Positions 7,061 to 14,392 of a stretch of DNA of 14,392 nucleotides are shown here, one piece after another (the stretch's first letter is position 1; every line of letters starts with the position of its first letter). The translations under genes and the position numbers were made by a program. Location of the stretch: positions 1 to 14,392 of the forward strand of contig CANKTT010000029.1 of assembly GCA_947486505.1 (NCBI GenBank), in the 5' to 3' direction. The notes below the pieces were generated by a model that did no database searches, had not been told where the DNA came from, and was given only the letters and a program-made list of their open reading frames with translations. Source of the DNA: Actinomycetota bacterium (GTDB lineage: Bacteria > Actinomycetota > Actinomycetes > S36-B12 > UBA5976).

Positions 7061-8917
7061 ATGTCTAAGGCAATTAACCCACCTAGCCCGGGTGCCACAG
7101 ACCCCAAAATTATTCGAAATTTCTGCATTATTGCCCATATCGACCACGGTAAATCAACTTTGGCAGACCGCATGCTCCAGATCACTGGAATCGTGGATCC
7201 ACGTCATATGCGAGCCCAGTACTTGGATCGCATGGACATCGAACGCGAACGCGGTATCACCATCAAGAGCCAAGCAGTTCGCCTACCATTTGTTGCTGAC
7301 GACAACGAAACATACGTATTGAATCTGATCGATACTCCCGGTCACGTTGACTTCACATATGAAGTGAGCCGTAGCCTGGCAGCTTGTGAGGGCGCGATTC
7401 TTTTGGTCGACGCGGCACAGGGCATTGAAGCTCAGACCCTGGCGAACCTGTACTTAGCCCTTGAAAACAATCTGACGATTATTCCGGTCCTTAACAAAAT
7501 TGATTTACCTGCTGCCCAGCCAGAAAAGTATGCAGCTGAGATAGCTCACATCATTGGCTGTGACCCAGCAACTGTTCTGAAGGTAAGTGCCAAAACCGGA
7601 GTCGGCGTCGAAGAGCTGCTTAATGAAGTTGTTAAACAAGTTCCACCACCAGTAGGCGATCCAGATGCGCCAGCGCGCGCACTAATTTTCGATTCGGTTT
7701 ACGACACTTACCGTGGTGTAGTCACTTACGTTCGGGTAATTGACGGTCGCATTCCAGAACGTGATCGCATCAAGATGATGAGCACTGGGGAAACTCACGA
7801 GACTTTAGAAGTTGGTGTCATTTCACCTGATCCCGTTTCATCAAAAGCAATTGGTGTTGGCGAAGTTGGCTACCTAATCACTGGCGTAAAGGATGTGCGA
7901 CAGTCTCGAGTTGGCGACACTGTCACACTTGCGGCAAAACCAGCACAAGAATCTTTAGGTGGCTATCGCGATCCAGTGCCAATGGTTTTCTCTGGCCTTT
8001 ATCCACTTGATGGTTCGGACTACCCAGAACTACGTGAAGCACTAGACAAACTAAAACTCAATGATGCGGCATTGGTTTACGAACCAGAGACATCAGTTGC
8101 ACTTGGCTTTGGATTCCGTTGTGGCTTCCTCGGACTGCTTCACTTGGAAATTGTTCGGGAACGACTAGAGCGCGAATTTAATCTTGACTTGATTTCAACG
8201 GCTCCCAATGTGGTTTACCGAGTAGTCATGGAAGACGGTAAAGAAATTATTGTTACGAACCCAAGTGAATTCCCAGGCGGCAAGATCGCGGAAGTAAATG
8301 AACCTATGGTTCGCTCGACAATCCTTACTCCGAGTGAGTTCGTTGGTTCGATTATGGAACTTTGCCAAACTCGTCGCGGCAATCTATTGGGCATGGATTA
8401 CTTGTCCGAAGATCGCGTAGAAATGCGATACACGCTGCCATTGGCTGAAATTGTTTTCGACTTCTTTGATCAACTCAAGTCCAAGACTCGCGGCTATGCC
8501 TCGCTCGACTACGAACCAACAGGCGAGCAGTCGGCTGATCTTGTGAAAGTCGATATCTTGCTGCACGGAGATCCAGTCGATGCTTTCAGCGCTATCGTGC
8601 ACCGAGATAAGGCATACAACTACGGCGTAGCCATGGCAGCCAAGTTGAAGGATTTGATCCCAAGACAACAGTTCGAAGTGCCAATCCAAGCTGCCATCGG
8701 AGCTCGAATTATTGCCCGTGAAACCATCCGAGCGATTCGTAAAGATGTATTGGCTAAGTGCTACGGTGGCGATATCTCGCGTAAGCGCAAGCTTCTGGAG
8801 AAGCAAAAAGAAGGTAAGAAGCGCATGAAAATGGTGGGTCGAGTAGAAGTGCCACAAGAAGCTTTCATTGCAGCGCTTTCCACCGATGACAATGCAGCAA
8901 AAGCAAAGGCTAAGTAA
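7061..8917 (+). CDS. lepA: Elongation factor 4 (LepA) GTPase
   Basis: Translational GTPase that acts on the ribosome, linked to back-translocation and to 30S biogenesis. From the ATG at 7061 the product has 618 residues. GTPase motifs: G1 AHIDHGKST (25-33), G2 RGITI, G3 DTPGH (91-95), G4 NKID (145-148), G5 SAK (176-178). Domains II, III and V follow, then the LepA-specific C-terminal domain, recognised by [38 protein letters not shown] and [18 protein letters not shown], ending PQEAFIAAL. The frame stays open upstream to a GTG at 7043, but that adds VWDYEQ, which is not family-like and has no Shine-Dalgarno; the ATG is preferred. The MOSC gene overlaps the stop by one base. rpsT is divergent upstream. 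Identification is secure. Confidence 0.97.
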   Translation: MSKAINPPSPGATDPKIIRNFCIIAHIDHGKSTLADRMLQITGIVDPRHMRAQYLDRMDIERERGITIKSQAVRLPFVADDNETYVLNLIDTPGHVDFTYEVSRSLAACEGAILLVDAAQGIEAQTLANLYLALENNLTIIPVLNKIDLPAAQPEKYAAEIAHIIGCDPATVLKVSAKTGVGVEELLNEVVKQVPPPVGDPDAPARALIFDSVYDTYRGVVTYVRVIDGRIPERDRIKMMSTGETHETLEVGVISPDPVSSKAIGVGEVGYLITGVKDVRQSRVGDTVTLAAKPAQESLGGYRDPVPMVFSGLYPLDGSDYPELREALDKLKLNDAALVYEPETSVALGFGFRCGFLGLLHLEIVRERLEREFNLDLISTAPNVVYRVVMEDGKEIIVTNPSEFPGGKIAEVNEPMVRSTILTPSEFVGSIMELCQTRRGNLLGMDYLSEDRVEMRYTLPLAEIVFDFFDQLKSKTRGYASLDYEPTGEQSADLVKVDILLHGDPVDAFSAIVHRDKAYNYGVAMAAKLKDLIPRQQFEVPIQAAIGARIIARETIRAIRKDVLAKCYGGDISRKRKLLEKQKEGKKRMKMVGRVEVPQEAFIAALSTDDNAAKAKAK

Positions 8918-9567
8918 TGTCTGACTCAACTGGTTCTGCAAAAGTTCTTTCGCTAAACGTAGTTAATGCCGTGATCCCTGATGTTGGTGGAGAAGTGGGC
9001 GTTACGGCAATTGATAAGCGTTCAGTTTCTGATTCCCGTCAAGTGACGACTGCAGGTGTTGCTGGCGATCAGCGTTCAGACATTCCAAATCACGGGATGC
9101 CAGAGCAAGCGGTTTATGCCTACGCCCGTGAGGATTACGAGTGGTGGGAAGCCGAACTTGATAAAGAGATTCCAGCTGGAAAATTTGGTGAGAATTTAAC
9201 TACGGTTGGAATCGATGTCACAAACGCAGTTGTTGGTCAGACTTGGCGCATTGGAACCACATTGCTACAAGTTACCGGACCTCGAATTCCTTGTGGCACG
9301 TTTGCTCGCTGGATGGATGAAGATAAATGGGTTAAGCGCTTCATGGCTGAAGGTATGCCTGGCGCTTATTTTCAAATCCTTAAAGCTGGCGAAATCACAG
9401 CAGGCGATGAGATCAAGATTGAATCAACTCCAGAGCATGGTGTAACTGTTAGTGATGTTTTCCAACTAGTTTCCGGTGATCGCGATCCAGAGCGAATTGC
9501 TCGCGTGCTTGAATGCCCAGAACTTCCAGAAGAGATGCGCACCCTAGTACAGGGTTACAACAAGTAA
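8917..9567 (+). CDS. MOSC domain-containing protein (YiiM-like)
   Basis: A 216-residue soluble protein with one MOSC domain, the beta-barrel domain shared with molybdenum-cofactor sulfurases. Seen: an N-terminal strand VLSLNVVNAVIP, then AGVAGDQRSD with NHGMPEQAVYAYAREDYEWW, then GKFGENLTTVGIDV, then GPRIPCGTFARW carrying the conserved cysteine (C126), and AGDEIKI closing the barrel. This pattern resembles YiiM, which in E. coli is linked to Mo-cofactor-dependent detoxification of hydroxylated purines; that function is not shown here, and no molybdopterin synthesis gene is in the window. The ATG overlaps the lepA TAA by one base, with AAGG (8906-8909) 7 nt upstream. It sits between lepA and hemW, which are often neighbours elsewhere, so it looks like a local insertion in this block. 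Domain call is firm; substrate unknown. Confidence 0.9.
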   Translation: MSDSTGSAKVLSLNVVNAVIPDVGGEVGVTAIDKRSVSDSRQVTTAGVAGDQRSDIPNHGMPEQAVYAYAREDYEWWEAELDKEIPAGKFGENLTTVGIDVTNAVVGQTWRIGTTLLQVTGPRIPCGTFARWMDEDKWVKRFMAEGMPGAYFQILKAGEITAGDEIKIESTPEHGVTVSDVFQLVSGDRDPERIARVLECPELPEEMRTLVQGYNK

Positions 9568-9570
9568 CTA

Positions 9571-10719
9571 ATGCGTACTTTAAGCGCTTATGTACACATT
9601 CCATTTTGTGCTTCCAGGTGTGGCTATTGCGATTTCAATACCTACACCGCCGCAGAATTGCAGCGCGATGGCACCTCAATAACTGCCGCTACTTATCCAG
9701 ACCGAGTTATCGCAGAAGTTAACTGGCTTCGGAAAGAGCAAGCATCAGATAGCCGCGCACTGAGCACAGTTTTTTTCGGTGGCGGCACACCTACTTTGAT
9801 TGACTCGAAAGAACTTGTACGTATCCTGCAATCACTTAAATCAACATACGGATTTACTGAAGATGTGGAAGTCACAACGGAAGCTAATCCTGATTCAGTA
9901 ACTCTTAAAGACTTGGAGATACTGCGCACTGGTGGATTCACGCGAATTTCATTTGGTCATCAAAGTAGTGCAGCAAACGTGCTCGCACTTTTGGAACGCA
10001 CTCACACACCGGGCAAAACGTGGGAGGCAATAAGTGATGCCCGCGACGCTGGCTTCGAACATGTAAGTGTGGATTTGATTTACGGCAGTCCAGGTGAAAC
10101 TGATTCAGATCTTGCGGAAACTTTAGATCAAGTTTCAGAAGCTGACGTTGATCACATAAGTGCCTATTCATTAATTGTCGAGCCGGGCACGCGCTTGGCG
10201 GCTCGAGTCGCACGCGGTGAAATTCCAAGTCCAAGTGATGATGTGGCTGCTCACCGATACGAACTAATTGATGCAAAACTTAGTTCCCTGGGAATGACTT
10301 GGTATGAAGTTAGCAACTGGTCAAAGCCAGGCGGTGAATGTCGACACAACATTGCTTACTGGAGGAACCAAGACTGGTTAGGAATCGGACCCGGCGCGCA
10401 TGCCCACACTGCAGGAACTAGATCTTGGAATCTAAAACACCCAGCAGCTTGGGCGGCGCGTGTTGACGAAGGCGTTTCCGCTATTGCTGACAGTGAGGTT
10501 TTAGAACCTATGGATGTAGCGCATGAAAACATAATGCTTGGGCTAAGGCTCAGAGAAGGTTTATCGCTTTCAGTTTTAGGCGAGGCAGCAGTTACTCAGG
10601 CGCAACAAGCAGTATCTGAAGGATTACTTGATCCCGAAAGTTTCGCCGAAGGTAAGGCAGTCCTTACATTTCAAGGCCGACTGTTAGCCGATGGCTTAGT
10701 CGCGCGACTGTGGGCCTAA
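9571..10719 (+). CDS. hemW: Radical SAM heme chaperone HemW
   Basis: A 382-residue radical SAM protein of the HemN/HemW family. HemW binds heme and inserts it into target proteins; such genes are often mislabelled coproporphyrinogen III oxidase. Seen: the [4Fe-4S] cluster motif C13-x3-C17-x2-C20 in HIPFCASRCGYCDFN, the SAM-binding FFGGGTPTL, TTEANPDSV, SFGHQSS, the VDLIYGSPGET strand, and the HNIAYW motif, whose histidine is linked to heme binding in HemW. The C-terminal HemN-type domain ends near LLADGLVARLWA. The compact N-terminus, without the long extension of HemN, favours HemW. The ATG lies 3 nt after the MOSC stop with no clear Shine-Dalgarno, so translation is probably coupled. The hrcA promoter and CIRCE follow just after the stop. 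Confidence 0.93.
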   Translation: MRTLSAYVHIPFCASRCGYCDFNTYTAAELQRDGTSITAATYPDRVIAEVNWLRKEQASDSRALSTVFFGGGTPTLIDSKELVRILQSLKSTYGFTEDVEVTTEANPDSVTLKDLEILRTGGFTRISFGHQSSAANVLALLERTHTPGKTWEAISDARDAGFEHVSVDLIYGSPGETDSDLAETLDQVSEADVDHISAYSLIVEPGTRLAARVARGEIPSPSDDVAAHRYELIDAKLSSLGMTWYEVSNWSKPGGECRHNIAYWRNQDWLGIGPGAHAHTAGTRSWNLKHPAAWAARVDEGVSAIADSEVLEPMDVAHENIMLGLRLREGLSLSVLGEAAVTQAQQAVSEGLLDPESFAEGKAVLTFQGRLLADGLVARLWA

Positions 10720-10726
10720 GCAAGGT

Positions 10727-10732
10727 TAGACT
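10727..10732 (+). promoter_or_regulatory. Candidate -10 of the hrcA-dnaJ promoter
   Basis: TAGACT, 8 nt past the hemW stop, fits the TANNNT -10 pattern of actinobacterial housekeeping promoters. Its last two bases overlap the left CIRCE arm, so transcription would start near 10739, inside the operator. That geometry lets HrcA block polymerase. No strong -35 is seen; the upstream bases lie at the end of hemW. Confidence 0.5.
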
Positions 10733-10757
10733 GGCACTCGATACTGGTGAGTGCTAG
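10731..10757 (+). promoter_or_regulatory. CIRCE operator (HrcA binding site)
   Basis: Inverted repeat CTGGCACTC (10731-10739), a 9-nt spacer (10740-10748), then GAGTGCTAG (10749-10757). It follows the consensus TTAGCACTC-N9-GAGTGCTAA with exact spacer length; the arms pair at 8 of 9 positions. It sits directly upstream of hrcA and its last two bases overlap the hrcA Shine-Dalgarno, as expected for autoregulation by HrcA. The pattern is too specific for chance in this place. Confidence 0.95.
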
Positions 10758-10760
10758 GAG
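10756..10760 (+). promoter_or_regulatory. Shine-Dalgarno deciding the hrcA start
   Basis: AGGAG lies 5 nt before the ATG at 10766 and overlaps the right edge of CIRCE. It supports the ATG over the in-frame GTG at 10751, which lies inside the CIRCE arm and has no ribosome site. Confidence 0.85.
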
Positions 10761-10765
10761 TTGCG

Positions 10766-11782
10766 ATGGAAGACCGTAAATTAGCGGTTTTACGAGCCAT
10801 TGTTGACGACTATGTCCAAACCCATGAGCCCGTAGGCTCAAAGGCTTTGGCTGATCGCCATTCGCTCGGTGTATCTTCGGCCACCATTCGCAACGACATG
10901 TCCGCGCTTGAAGAAGACGGTTACATCAGTGCGCCACACACTAGCGCTGGGCGCATCCCAACTGACAAGGGTTACCGACTGTTTGTTGACAAACTGAATG
11001 CCGTTAAGCCGATGTCGCAGCCAGAACGTAAAGCTATTCAATCTTTTCTTGATCAAGCAGTTGACCTTGATGATGTTATGAACCGAACAGTTCGCTTGCT
11101 ATCCCAATTAACTAAGCAAGTGGCTCTGGTTCAATATCCATCTCTAGGTAGAAGTACGGTTCGACACATCGAGTTAGTGAGTTCAGGTGGCACCAAGCTT
11201 TTGGTAATCCTGATTGCTGACACTGGGCGGATTGAACAGCGCAATGTCGAAATGATGAGCAATGTTTCAGATGAATTCATGCATGACTTGCGAACTAGAT
11301 TAAACGTTGCTCTGGATGGCCAATTGTTTACCGATGTGCCAGATCGATTAATAGGAATGGCGGATAGTTTTGCGCCAGAATTTAGGCCAGCCGTGAATAC
11401 CGTAGTTGCAACAATCCTGGATGCTGTTGTTTCGCAAAATGAAGAACGCGTTGTTGTCGGAGGCACTTCTAACTTGGCCCGCGTAGGTGAAGACTTCACA
11501 ACTGCAGTTGGTCCAGTTCTAGAGGCTCTCGAAGAGCATGTGGTGTTACTCAGATTGTTTGGTGAAGCGGCAGAACCAGATTCACTGACAGTGCGAATTG
11601 GTCACGAGAATCCAGTTGAAGAACTGCAGCGTGCCTCCGTCGTTACAGTCGGCTATGGCGCTGGAGATCAAGCGCTTGCGACTATGGGAGTTTTAGGTCC
11701 GACCCGAATGGATTATGCCGGCTCGATGGGCGCAGTTCGAGCCGTTGCTAAATATGTCGGCCAGATTTTGAAGGACCAGTAA
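10766..11782 (+). CDS. hrcA: Heat-inducible transcription repressor HrcA
   Basis: A 338-residue repressor of class I heat-shock genes; it binds CIRCE at normal temperature, and its activity depends on GroEL in the family. N-terminal winged helix: [26 protein letters not shown], then [19 protein letters not shown] with the recognition helix, then [22 protein letters not shown]-like central and C-terminal domain follows (LVQYPSL..., RHIELV, GPTRMDY near the end). The ATG at 10766 gives the standard [13 protein letters not shown] start and has AGGAG 5 nt upstream. A CIRCE element overlaps its translation signals, so it should repress itself and dnaJ. dnaJ starts 2 nt after the stop. groEL/groES targets would lie elsewhere. 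No grpE or dnaK is here, as is usual for the actinobacterial hrcA-dnaJ pair. Confidence 0.97.
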   Translation: MEDRKLAVLRAIVDDYVQTHEPVGSKALADRHSLGVSSATIRNDMSALEEDGYISAPHTSAGRIPTDKGYRLFVDKLNAVKPMSQPERKAIQSFLDQAVDLDDVMNRTVRLLSQLTKQVALVQYPSLGRSTVRHIELVSSGGTKLLVILIADTGRIEQRNVEMMSNVSDEFMHDLRTRLNVALDGQLFTDVPDRLIGMADSFAPEFRPAVNTVVATILDAVVSQNEERVVVGGTSNLARVGEDFTTAVGPVLEALEEHVVLLRLFGEAAEPDSLTVRIGHENPVEELQRASVVTVGYGAGDQALATMGVLGPTRMDYAGSMGAVRAVAKYVGQILKDQ

Positions 11783-11784
11783 AC

Positions 11785-12903
11785 ATGACTGACTACTACA
11801 AAGTTTTGGGTGTAACTCGGGAAGCAACTCCAGAAGAGATTAAGCGCGCCTATCGAAAGCTGGCCCGAGAGCTTCATCCAGATGTAAACCCTGGCGCCGA
11901 AGCCGGTGAACGCTTTAAAGATGTCACTTCGGCCTATGAAGTTTTATCCGATCCGCAAAAACGCGAAATGTTTGATCTTGGTGGCGATCCGTTTTCCTCT
12001 GGTGGTGGCTTTAACTCAGCAGCGGGATTTGGTTTTGGGGACATTGTCGATGCTTTCTTTGGCGGCGGCGGCCAGCGTGGCCCTAGGTCACGTAAGCGTC
12101 GCGGCCAAGATGCGTTAATCAGACTTCAAGTAACTCTGGATGAGGCTGCATTCGGTTCAACACGAGAATTTGCTGTCGACACTGCAGTGACTTGTTCTTC
12201 ATGCACCGGCGATGGAACTTCGGCGGGACAAAACATCGTGAGCTGCACTATGTGTGCCGGACGTGGTGAAGTTCAGTCAGTCCAGAAATCCTTCTTAGGT
12301 CAAGTAATGACATCGCGGCAGTGCCCGCAGTGCCAAGGGTTTGGATCGCTTAATCCACATCCTTGTGCGGAATGCGCCGGCGATGGTCGGGTTCGCACTA
12401 GAAGCACTTTGTCAGTCCAGATCCCACCTGGTGTTGAAGGCGGCACTCGAATTCAAATGACAGGTCAAGGTGAAGTTGGACCAGGTGGCGGACCTGCAGG
12501 CGATCTTTATGTTGAACTAATCGAGCTACCTCACCCGGTGTTTCAGCGCAATGGAGATCAGTTACATGCAACGATGTCGCTACCAATGACAGCCGCGGCA
12601 CTTGGCGCAACTATGGAGCTTGAAACTTTAGATGGCACTGCGCCAATTCACGTCAAACCAGGAACTCAGTCTGGGTCAACGGTTACCTTGCGAGGGCAAG
12701 GTATGCCAAGACTTAGAAGTTCGGGTCGAGGTGACCTAGTGGTTCATCTTGAAATTCTCACGCCTACCGGATTAGATCAAGCGCAAGAGGATTTGATTAG
12801 GCAACTGGCATCGTTACGTGGGGAGGAAACGCCTGCCGGTCGATTGCACGAACAATCATCAAGTTTGTTCGGAAAACTTAAGGATGCGTTTACCGCCCGA
12901 TGA
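11785..12903 (+). CDS. dnaJ: Chaperone DnaJ (type I Hsp40)
   Basis: A 372-residue co-chaperone that delivers unfolded proteins to DnaK and stimulates its ATPase. All type I parts are present: a J domain with HPD at 31-33; a Gly/Phe-rich stretch (about 66-100); a zinc domain with four CxxCxGxG repeats at C137/C140, C154/C157, C180/C183 and C194/C197; then two beta-barrel substrate-binding domains ([41 protein letters not shown]) and a short dimerisation tail. AAGGA at 11771-11775 gives a 9-nt spacing to the ATG. Its place after hrcA corresponds to the dnaJ2 paralogue of Streptomyces and Mycobacterium; a second dnaJ in a dnaK-grpE operon may exist elsewhere. Heat induction is expected through the upstream CIRCE. 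The stop overlaps the rsmE start (ATGA). Confidence 0.97.
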   Translation: MTDYYKVLGVTREATPEEIKRAYRKLARELHPDVNPGAEAGERFKDVTSAYEVLSDPQKREMFDLGGDPFSSGGGFNSAAGFGFGDIVDAFFGGGGQRGPRSRKRRGQDALIRLQVTLDEAAFGSTREFAVDTAVTCSSCTGDGTSAGQNIVSCTMCAGRGEVQSVQKSFLGQVMTSRQCPQCQGFGSLNPHPCAECAGDGRVRTRSTLSVQIPPGVEGGTRIQMTGQGEVGPGGGPAGDLYVELIELPHPVFQRNGDQLHATMSLPMTAAALGATMELETLDGTAPIHVKPGTQSGSTVTLRGQGMPRLRSSGRGDLVVHLEILTPTGLDQAQEDLIRQLASLRGEETPAGRLHEQSSSLFGKLKDAFTAR

Positions 12904-13634
12904 CAGCTGCTGTTTTCCTGGTTAGTCCAGGCGAGATTTCTAATGAAACTAAAGCCTTCACATTAGATGGCGATGAAGGTCGACATGCTGCGACCGTTAA
13001 GCGAATGCGCGAAGGCGAAGTAATTCATCTGTGTGACGGTCAAGGATCCCGAGCAGTTGCCACTGTGGTTAAAGTACACAAGCACAGTTTGGATCTAAGT
13101 ATTGATCAATTCACTTTTGAAGCAGCACCGGAGCCAAGAATTATTGTCGTGCAGGCTCTTGCCAAAGGAGATCGTGCAGAGCTTGCCGTTGAAATGCTCA
13201 CCGAAGTTGGTGCTGATGAAATCATTCCGTGGCGGGCTGAGCACTCAATAGGCAAGTGGGATTCCATTAATAAGGGACTCGAGAAGTGGCGTCGCACTTC
13301 ACGCGAGTCAGCTAAGCAATCCCGACGCGCATGGATTCCTGAAATTTCTGAGTTGCAAACAACTGCCCAGGTATGCGAACTAATGTCACAAGCCCAAAGT
13401 GTTTTTGTATTGCATGAAAGTGCAGATCAAGCCTTGGCTGCGTGCGCAATTAGAGAGCAAGGAACCATCATTATCGTTGTTGGTCCTGAAGGCGGAATTT
13501 CACCAGACGAACTTGCAGTGTTTTCAAATTCTGGCGCGCGAGTAGTTCACATGGGTGCAAGTGTGATGCGTACGTCAACAGCAGGTGCGATCGCAGTTGG
13601 CGGACTCCTTATGCGCAGCCAGCGCTGGTCATAG
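12900..13634 (+). CDS. rsmE: 16S rRNA m3U1498 methyltransferase RsmE
   Basis: A 244-residue SPOUT-class methyltransferase that modifies N3 of U1498 in 16S rRNA on the assembled 30S subunit, using S-adenosylmethionine. N-terminal PUA-like domain: [26 protein letters not shown]-terminal trefoil-knot domain: [28 protein letters not shown], the [19 protein letters not shown] segment, [13 protein letters not shown] (GPEGG at 195-199) and [15 protein letters not shown], which holds the conserved arginine-threonine of the SAM knot. Its ATG overlaps the dnaJ TGA by 4 nt; AAGGA lies 15 nt upstream, too far for good use, so termination-reinitiation coupling is likely. dnaJ followed by rsmE is a common order in bacteria. 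Length and motifs are normal. Confidence 0.95.
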   Translation: MTAAVFLVSPGEISNETKAFTLDGDEGRHAATVKRMREGEVIHLCDGQGSRAVATVVKVHKHSLDLSIDQFTFEAAPEPRIIVVQALAKGDRAELAVEMLTEVGADEIIPWRAEHSIGKWDSINKGLEKWRRTSRESAKQSRRAWIPEISELQTTAQVCELMSQAQSVFVLHESADQALAACAIREQGTIIIVVGPEGGISPDELAVFSNSGARVVHMGASVMRTSTAGAIAVGGLLMRSQRWS

Positions 13635-13645
13635 GTCAGGTAGCT

Positions 13646-13996
13646 ATGAGTACAGAACCTGACTGCTTGTTTTGCAAGATTTCATCTGGCGTGATTCCAA
13701 CAGTTGTTGTTTTGGAATCTGAAAATGCAATAGCTTTTCGAGACATCGATCCAAAGGCTCCAACACACGTGCTAGTAATCCCAAAGAGTCATTACGCAGA
13801 TGTGACTGATCTGATGGCGAACGACCCGCCTTTGGCTAGCGAGCTCTTGACCTTGGCAACAAAAGTGGCACAACAAGAAGGCCTGGCTAAGGGTTACCGA
13901 ATTGTGACCAATAACGGGGAAGATGCTGGACAGTCCGTTGGACATGTGCATTTCCATGTATTGGGCGGCCGAAGCCTGTCCTGGCCTCCGGGATAG
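13646..13996 (+). CDS. HIT family protein, HINT branch
   Basis: A 116-residue histidine-triad protein. The HIT motif HVHFHV starts at H100 (H100, H102, H104), and the C-terminus GGRSLSWPPG is typical of the HINT (PKCI-1-like) branch, whose members hydrolyse nucleoside phosphoramidates and acyl-adenylates such as aminoacyl-AMP. An N-terminal CLFC pair (C7, C10) is present, as in many bacterial members, and ALVIPKSH-like (HVLVIPKSHYADV) precedes the central helix. The start lies 11 nt after rsmE, with CAGG 5 nt upstream of the ATG. It is probably the last gene of the hrcA run, since phoH appears to have its own -10 element. The natural substrate cannot be told from sequence. Confidence 0.94.
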   Translation: MSTEPDCLFCKISSGVIPTVVVLESENAIAFRDIDPKAPTHVLVIPKSHYADVTDLMANDPPLASELLTLATKVAQQEGLAKGYRIVTNNGEDAGQSVGHVHFHVLGGRSLSWPPG

Positions 13997-14022
13997 CCGA
14001 CTCGGACTTTTGGTTTCTGCCA

Positions 14023-14028
14023 TAGAAT
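14023..14028 (+). promoter_or_regulatory. Candidate -10 for phoH
   Basis: TAGAAT matches TATAAT at 5 of 6 and lies 8 nt before the phoH ATG at 14037, in the 40-nt gap after the HIT gene. Transcription would start at about 14035-14037, giving a leaderless or near-leaderless mRNA. AGGT at 14030-14033 is only 3 nt from the ATG, too close for normal ribosome binding. No clear -35 or TGN extension is seen. Confidence 0.45.
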
Positions 14029-14036
14029 TAGGTCAA

Positions 14037-14392
14037 ATGACAGTTTCTGCCTCGCCATCCCACACCGTTGTGATCGTGCCAACTTCCACCCCCATGGTTT
14101 CAGTTACGGGCGCACGCGATGAACTAATTCGAGTTATTGAAAAGTCTTTCTCTGACTCTGTCATCTTGGTCCGCGGCAATGAAATCACAATTGATGGCCC
14201 TAAACCAAGCGTTGATTTAATCGAAACTTTGATCTCCGAGATGTTAGTAATGCTTCGCACTGGGCAAGGTCTAACGCCTGAATCAGTCGAACGATCCATC
14301 TCGATGCTTCGCTCTGATGTTCGTCCTGCTGATGTCTTGACTGCAAACATACTTTCCAGTCGCGGTCGTACGATCAGAGCAAAGACCTTAAA
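14037..14392 (+). CDS. phoH: PhoH-like ATPase, N-terminal part (3' end outside window)
   Basis: The frame is open from the ATG at 14037 to the window edge, giving 118 complete codons. The visible part is the N-terminal region of the PhoH/YbeZ family: RGNEITIDGP, then VDLIETLISEMLVMLRTGQGLTPESVERSI, then RPADVLTANILSSRGRTIRAKTL. The last stretch corresponds to the family's ILxxRGRxIRPKTxxQ segment, just before the P-loop ATPase domain, which lies beyond the window. Family knowledge: YbeZ-type PhoH proteins are predicted NTPases or helicases tied to RNA metabolism and usually precede ybeY, an rRNA-maturation endonuclease. Placement after rsmE and the HIT gene fits the actinobacterial order. No good Shine-Dalgarno is present, and a -10-like box lies 8 nt before the ATG. 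Confidence 0.9.
   Translation, partial: MTVSASPSHTVVIVPTSTPMVSVTGARDELIRVIEKSFSDSVILVRGNEITIDGPKPSVDLIETLISEMLVMLRTGQGLTPESVERSISMLRSDVRPADVLTANILSSRGRTIRAKTL

Noticed and set aside
8384..8941. 185-codon reverse-strand open frame opposite the end of lepA
   Set aside because: It lies wholly over the well-supported LepA C-terminal domain, has no recognisable motif and reads as a low-quality antisense translation.
10751..10765. Upstream GTG start for hrcA
   Set aside because: It lies inside the CIRCE arm without a ribosome site; AGGAG is placed for the ATG at 10766.
13997..14022. Possible terminator after the HIT gene (CCGA-C-TCGG then TTTT)
   Set aside because: The 4-bp arms with a one-base loop cannot form a stable hairpin and the T tract is only four bases.
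1..14392. Mobile element, CRISPR array, toxin-antitoxin pair, defence or biosynthetic system
   Set aside because: No repeats, transposase, integrase, tRNA or att-like sites, and every gene belongs to a known conserved family in its usual neighbourhood.

Overview
The window is a compact, almost fully coding stretch of a bacterial chromosome. Gene content and order (leuS, degV, comEA, comEC, holA, a reverse-strand rpsT, lepA, hemW, hrcA, dnaJ, rsmE, HIT gene, phoH) match, from memory, the conserved block known from Streptomyces and Mycobacterium, so the host is most likely an actinobacterium. By eye the G+C is only in the high 40s, low for that phylum. With the very short intergenic gaps, this suggests a streamlined lineage such as the freshwater Nanopelagicales (acI) or a relative. 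That assignment is inference; no 16S rRNA or tRNA gene is present to test it.

Layout. Bases 1-1611 hold the C-terminal part of leuS (leucyl-tRNA synthetase), cut by the window edge, followed 3 nt later by a DegV lipid-binding protein. After a 60-nt gap come comEA and comEC, directly abutting, which encode the DNA receptor and membrane channel of natural transformation. holA (clamp-loader delta subunit) follows and may have its own promoter. A palindromic terminator at 6670-6695 lies between convergent holA and rpsT (ribosomal protein S20, minus strand). A short divergent promoter region (about 6982-7060) separates rpsT from lepA. lepA (EF-4), a MOSC-domain gene and hemW (heme chaperone) are packed head to tail.

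A CIRCE heat-shock operator at 10731-10757 precedes hrcA, which encodes the repressor that binds CIRCE, and dnaJ follows 2 nt after hrcA. This is an autoregulated heat-shock operon. It probably reads on into rsmE (overlapping dnaJ by 4 nt) and a HINT-type HIT gene. A further promoter seems to drive phoH, whose first 118 codons close the window.

Themes: translation and ribosome upkeep (leuS, rpsT, lepA, rsmE), DNA uptake and replication (comEA, comEC, holA), and protein quality control (hrcA, dnaJ). Regulatory sites are the most informative non-coding content: CIRCE, the bidirectional terminator, and three -10 elements placed 6-8 nt before an ATG, which suggest leaderless mRNAs. There is no gene-free stretch over 300 bases, and I saw no mobile element, CRISPR array, tRNA or rRNA. 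I found no convincing undescribed system; this is a conserved housekeeping region with some regulatory details worth checking.
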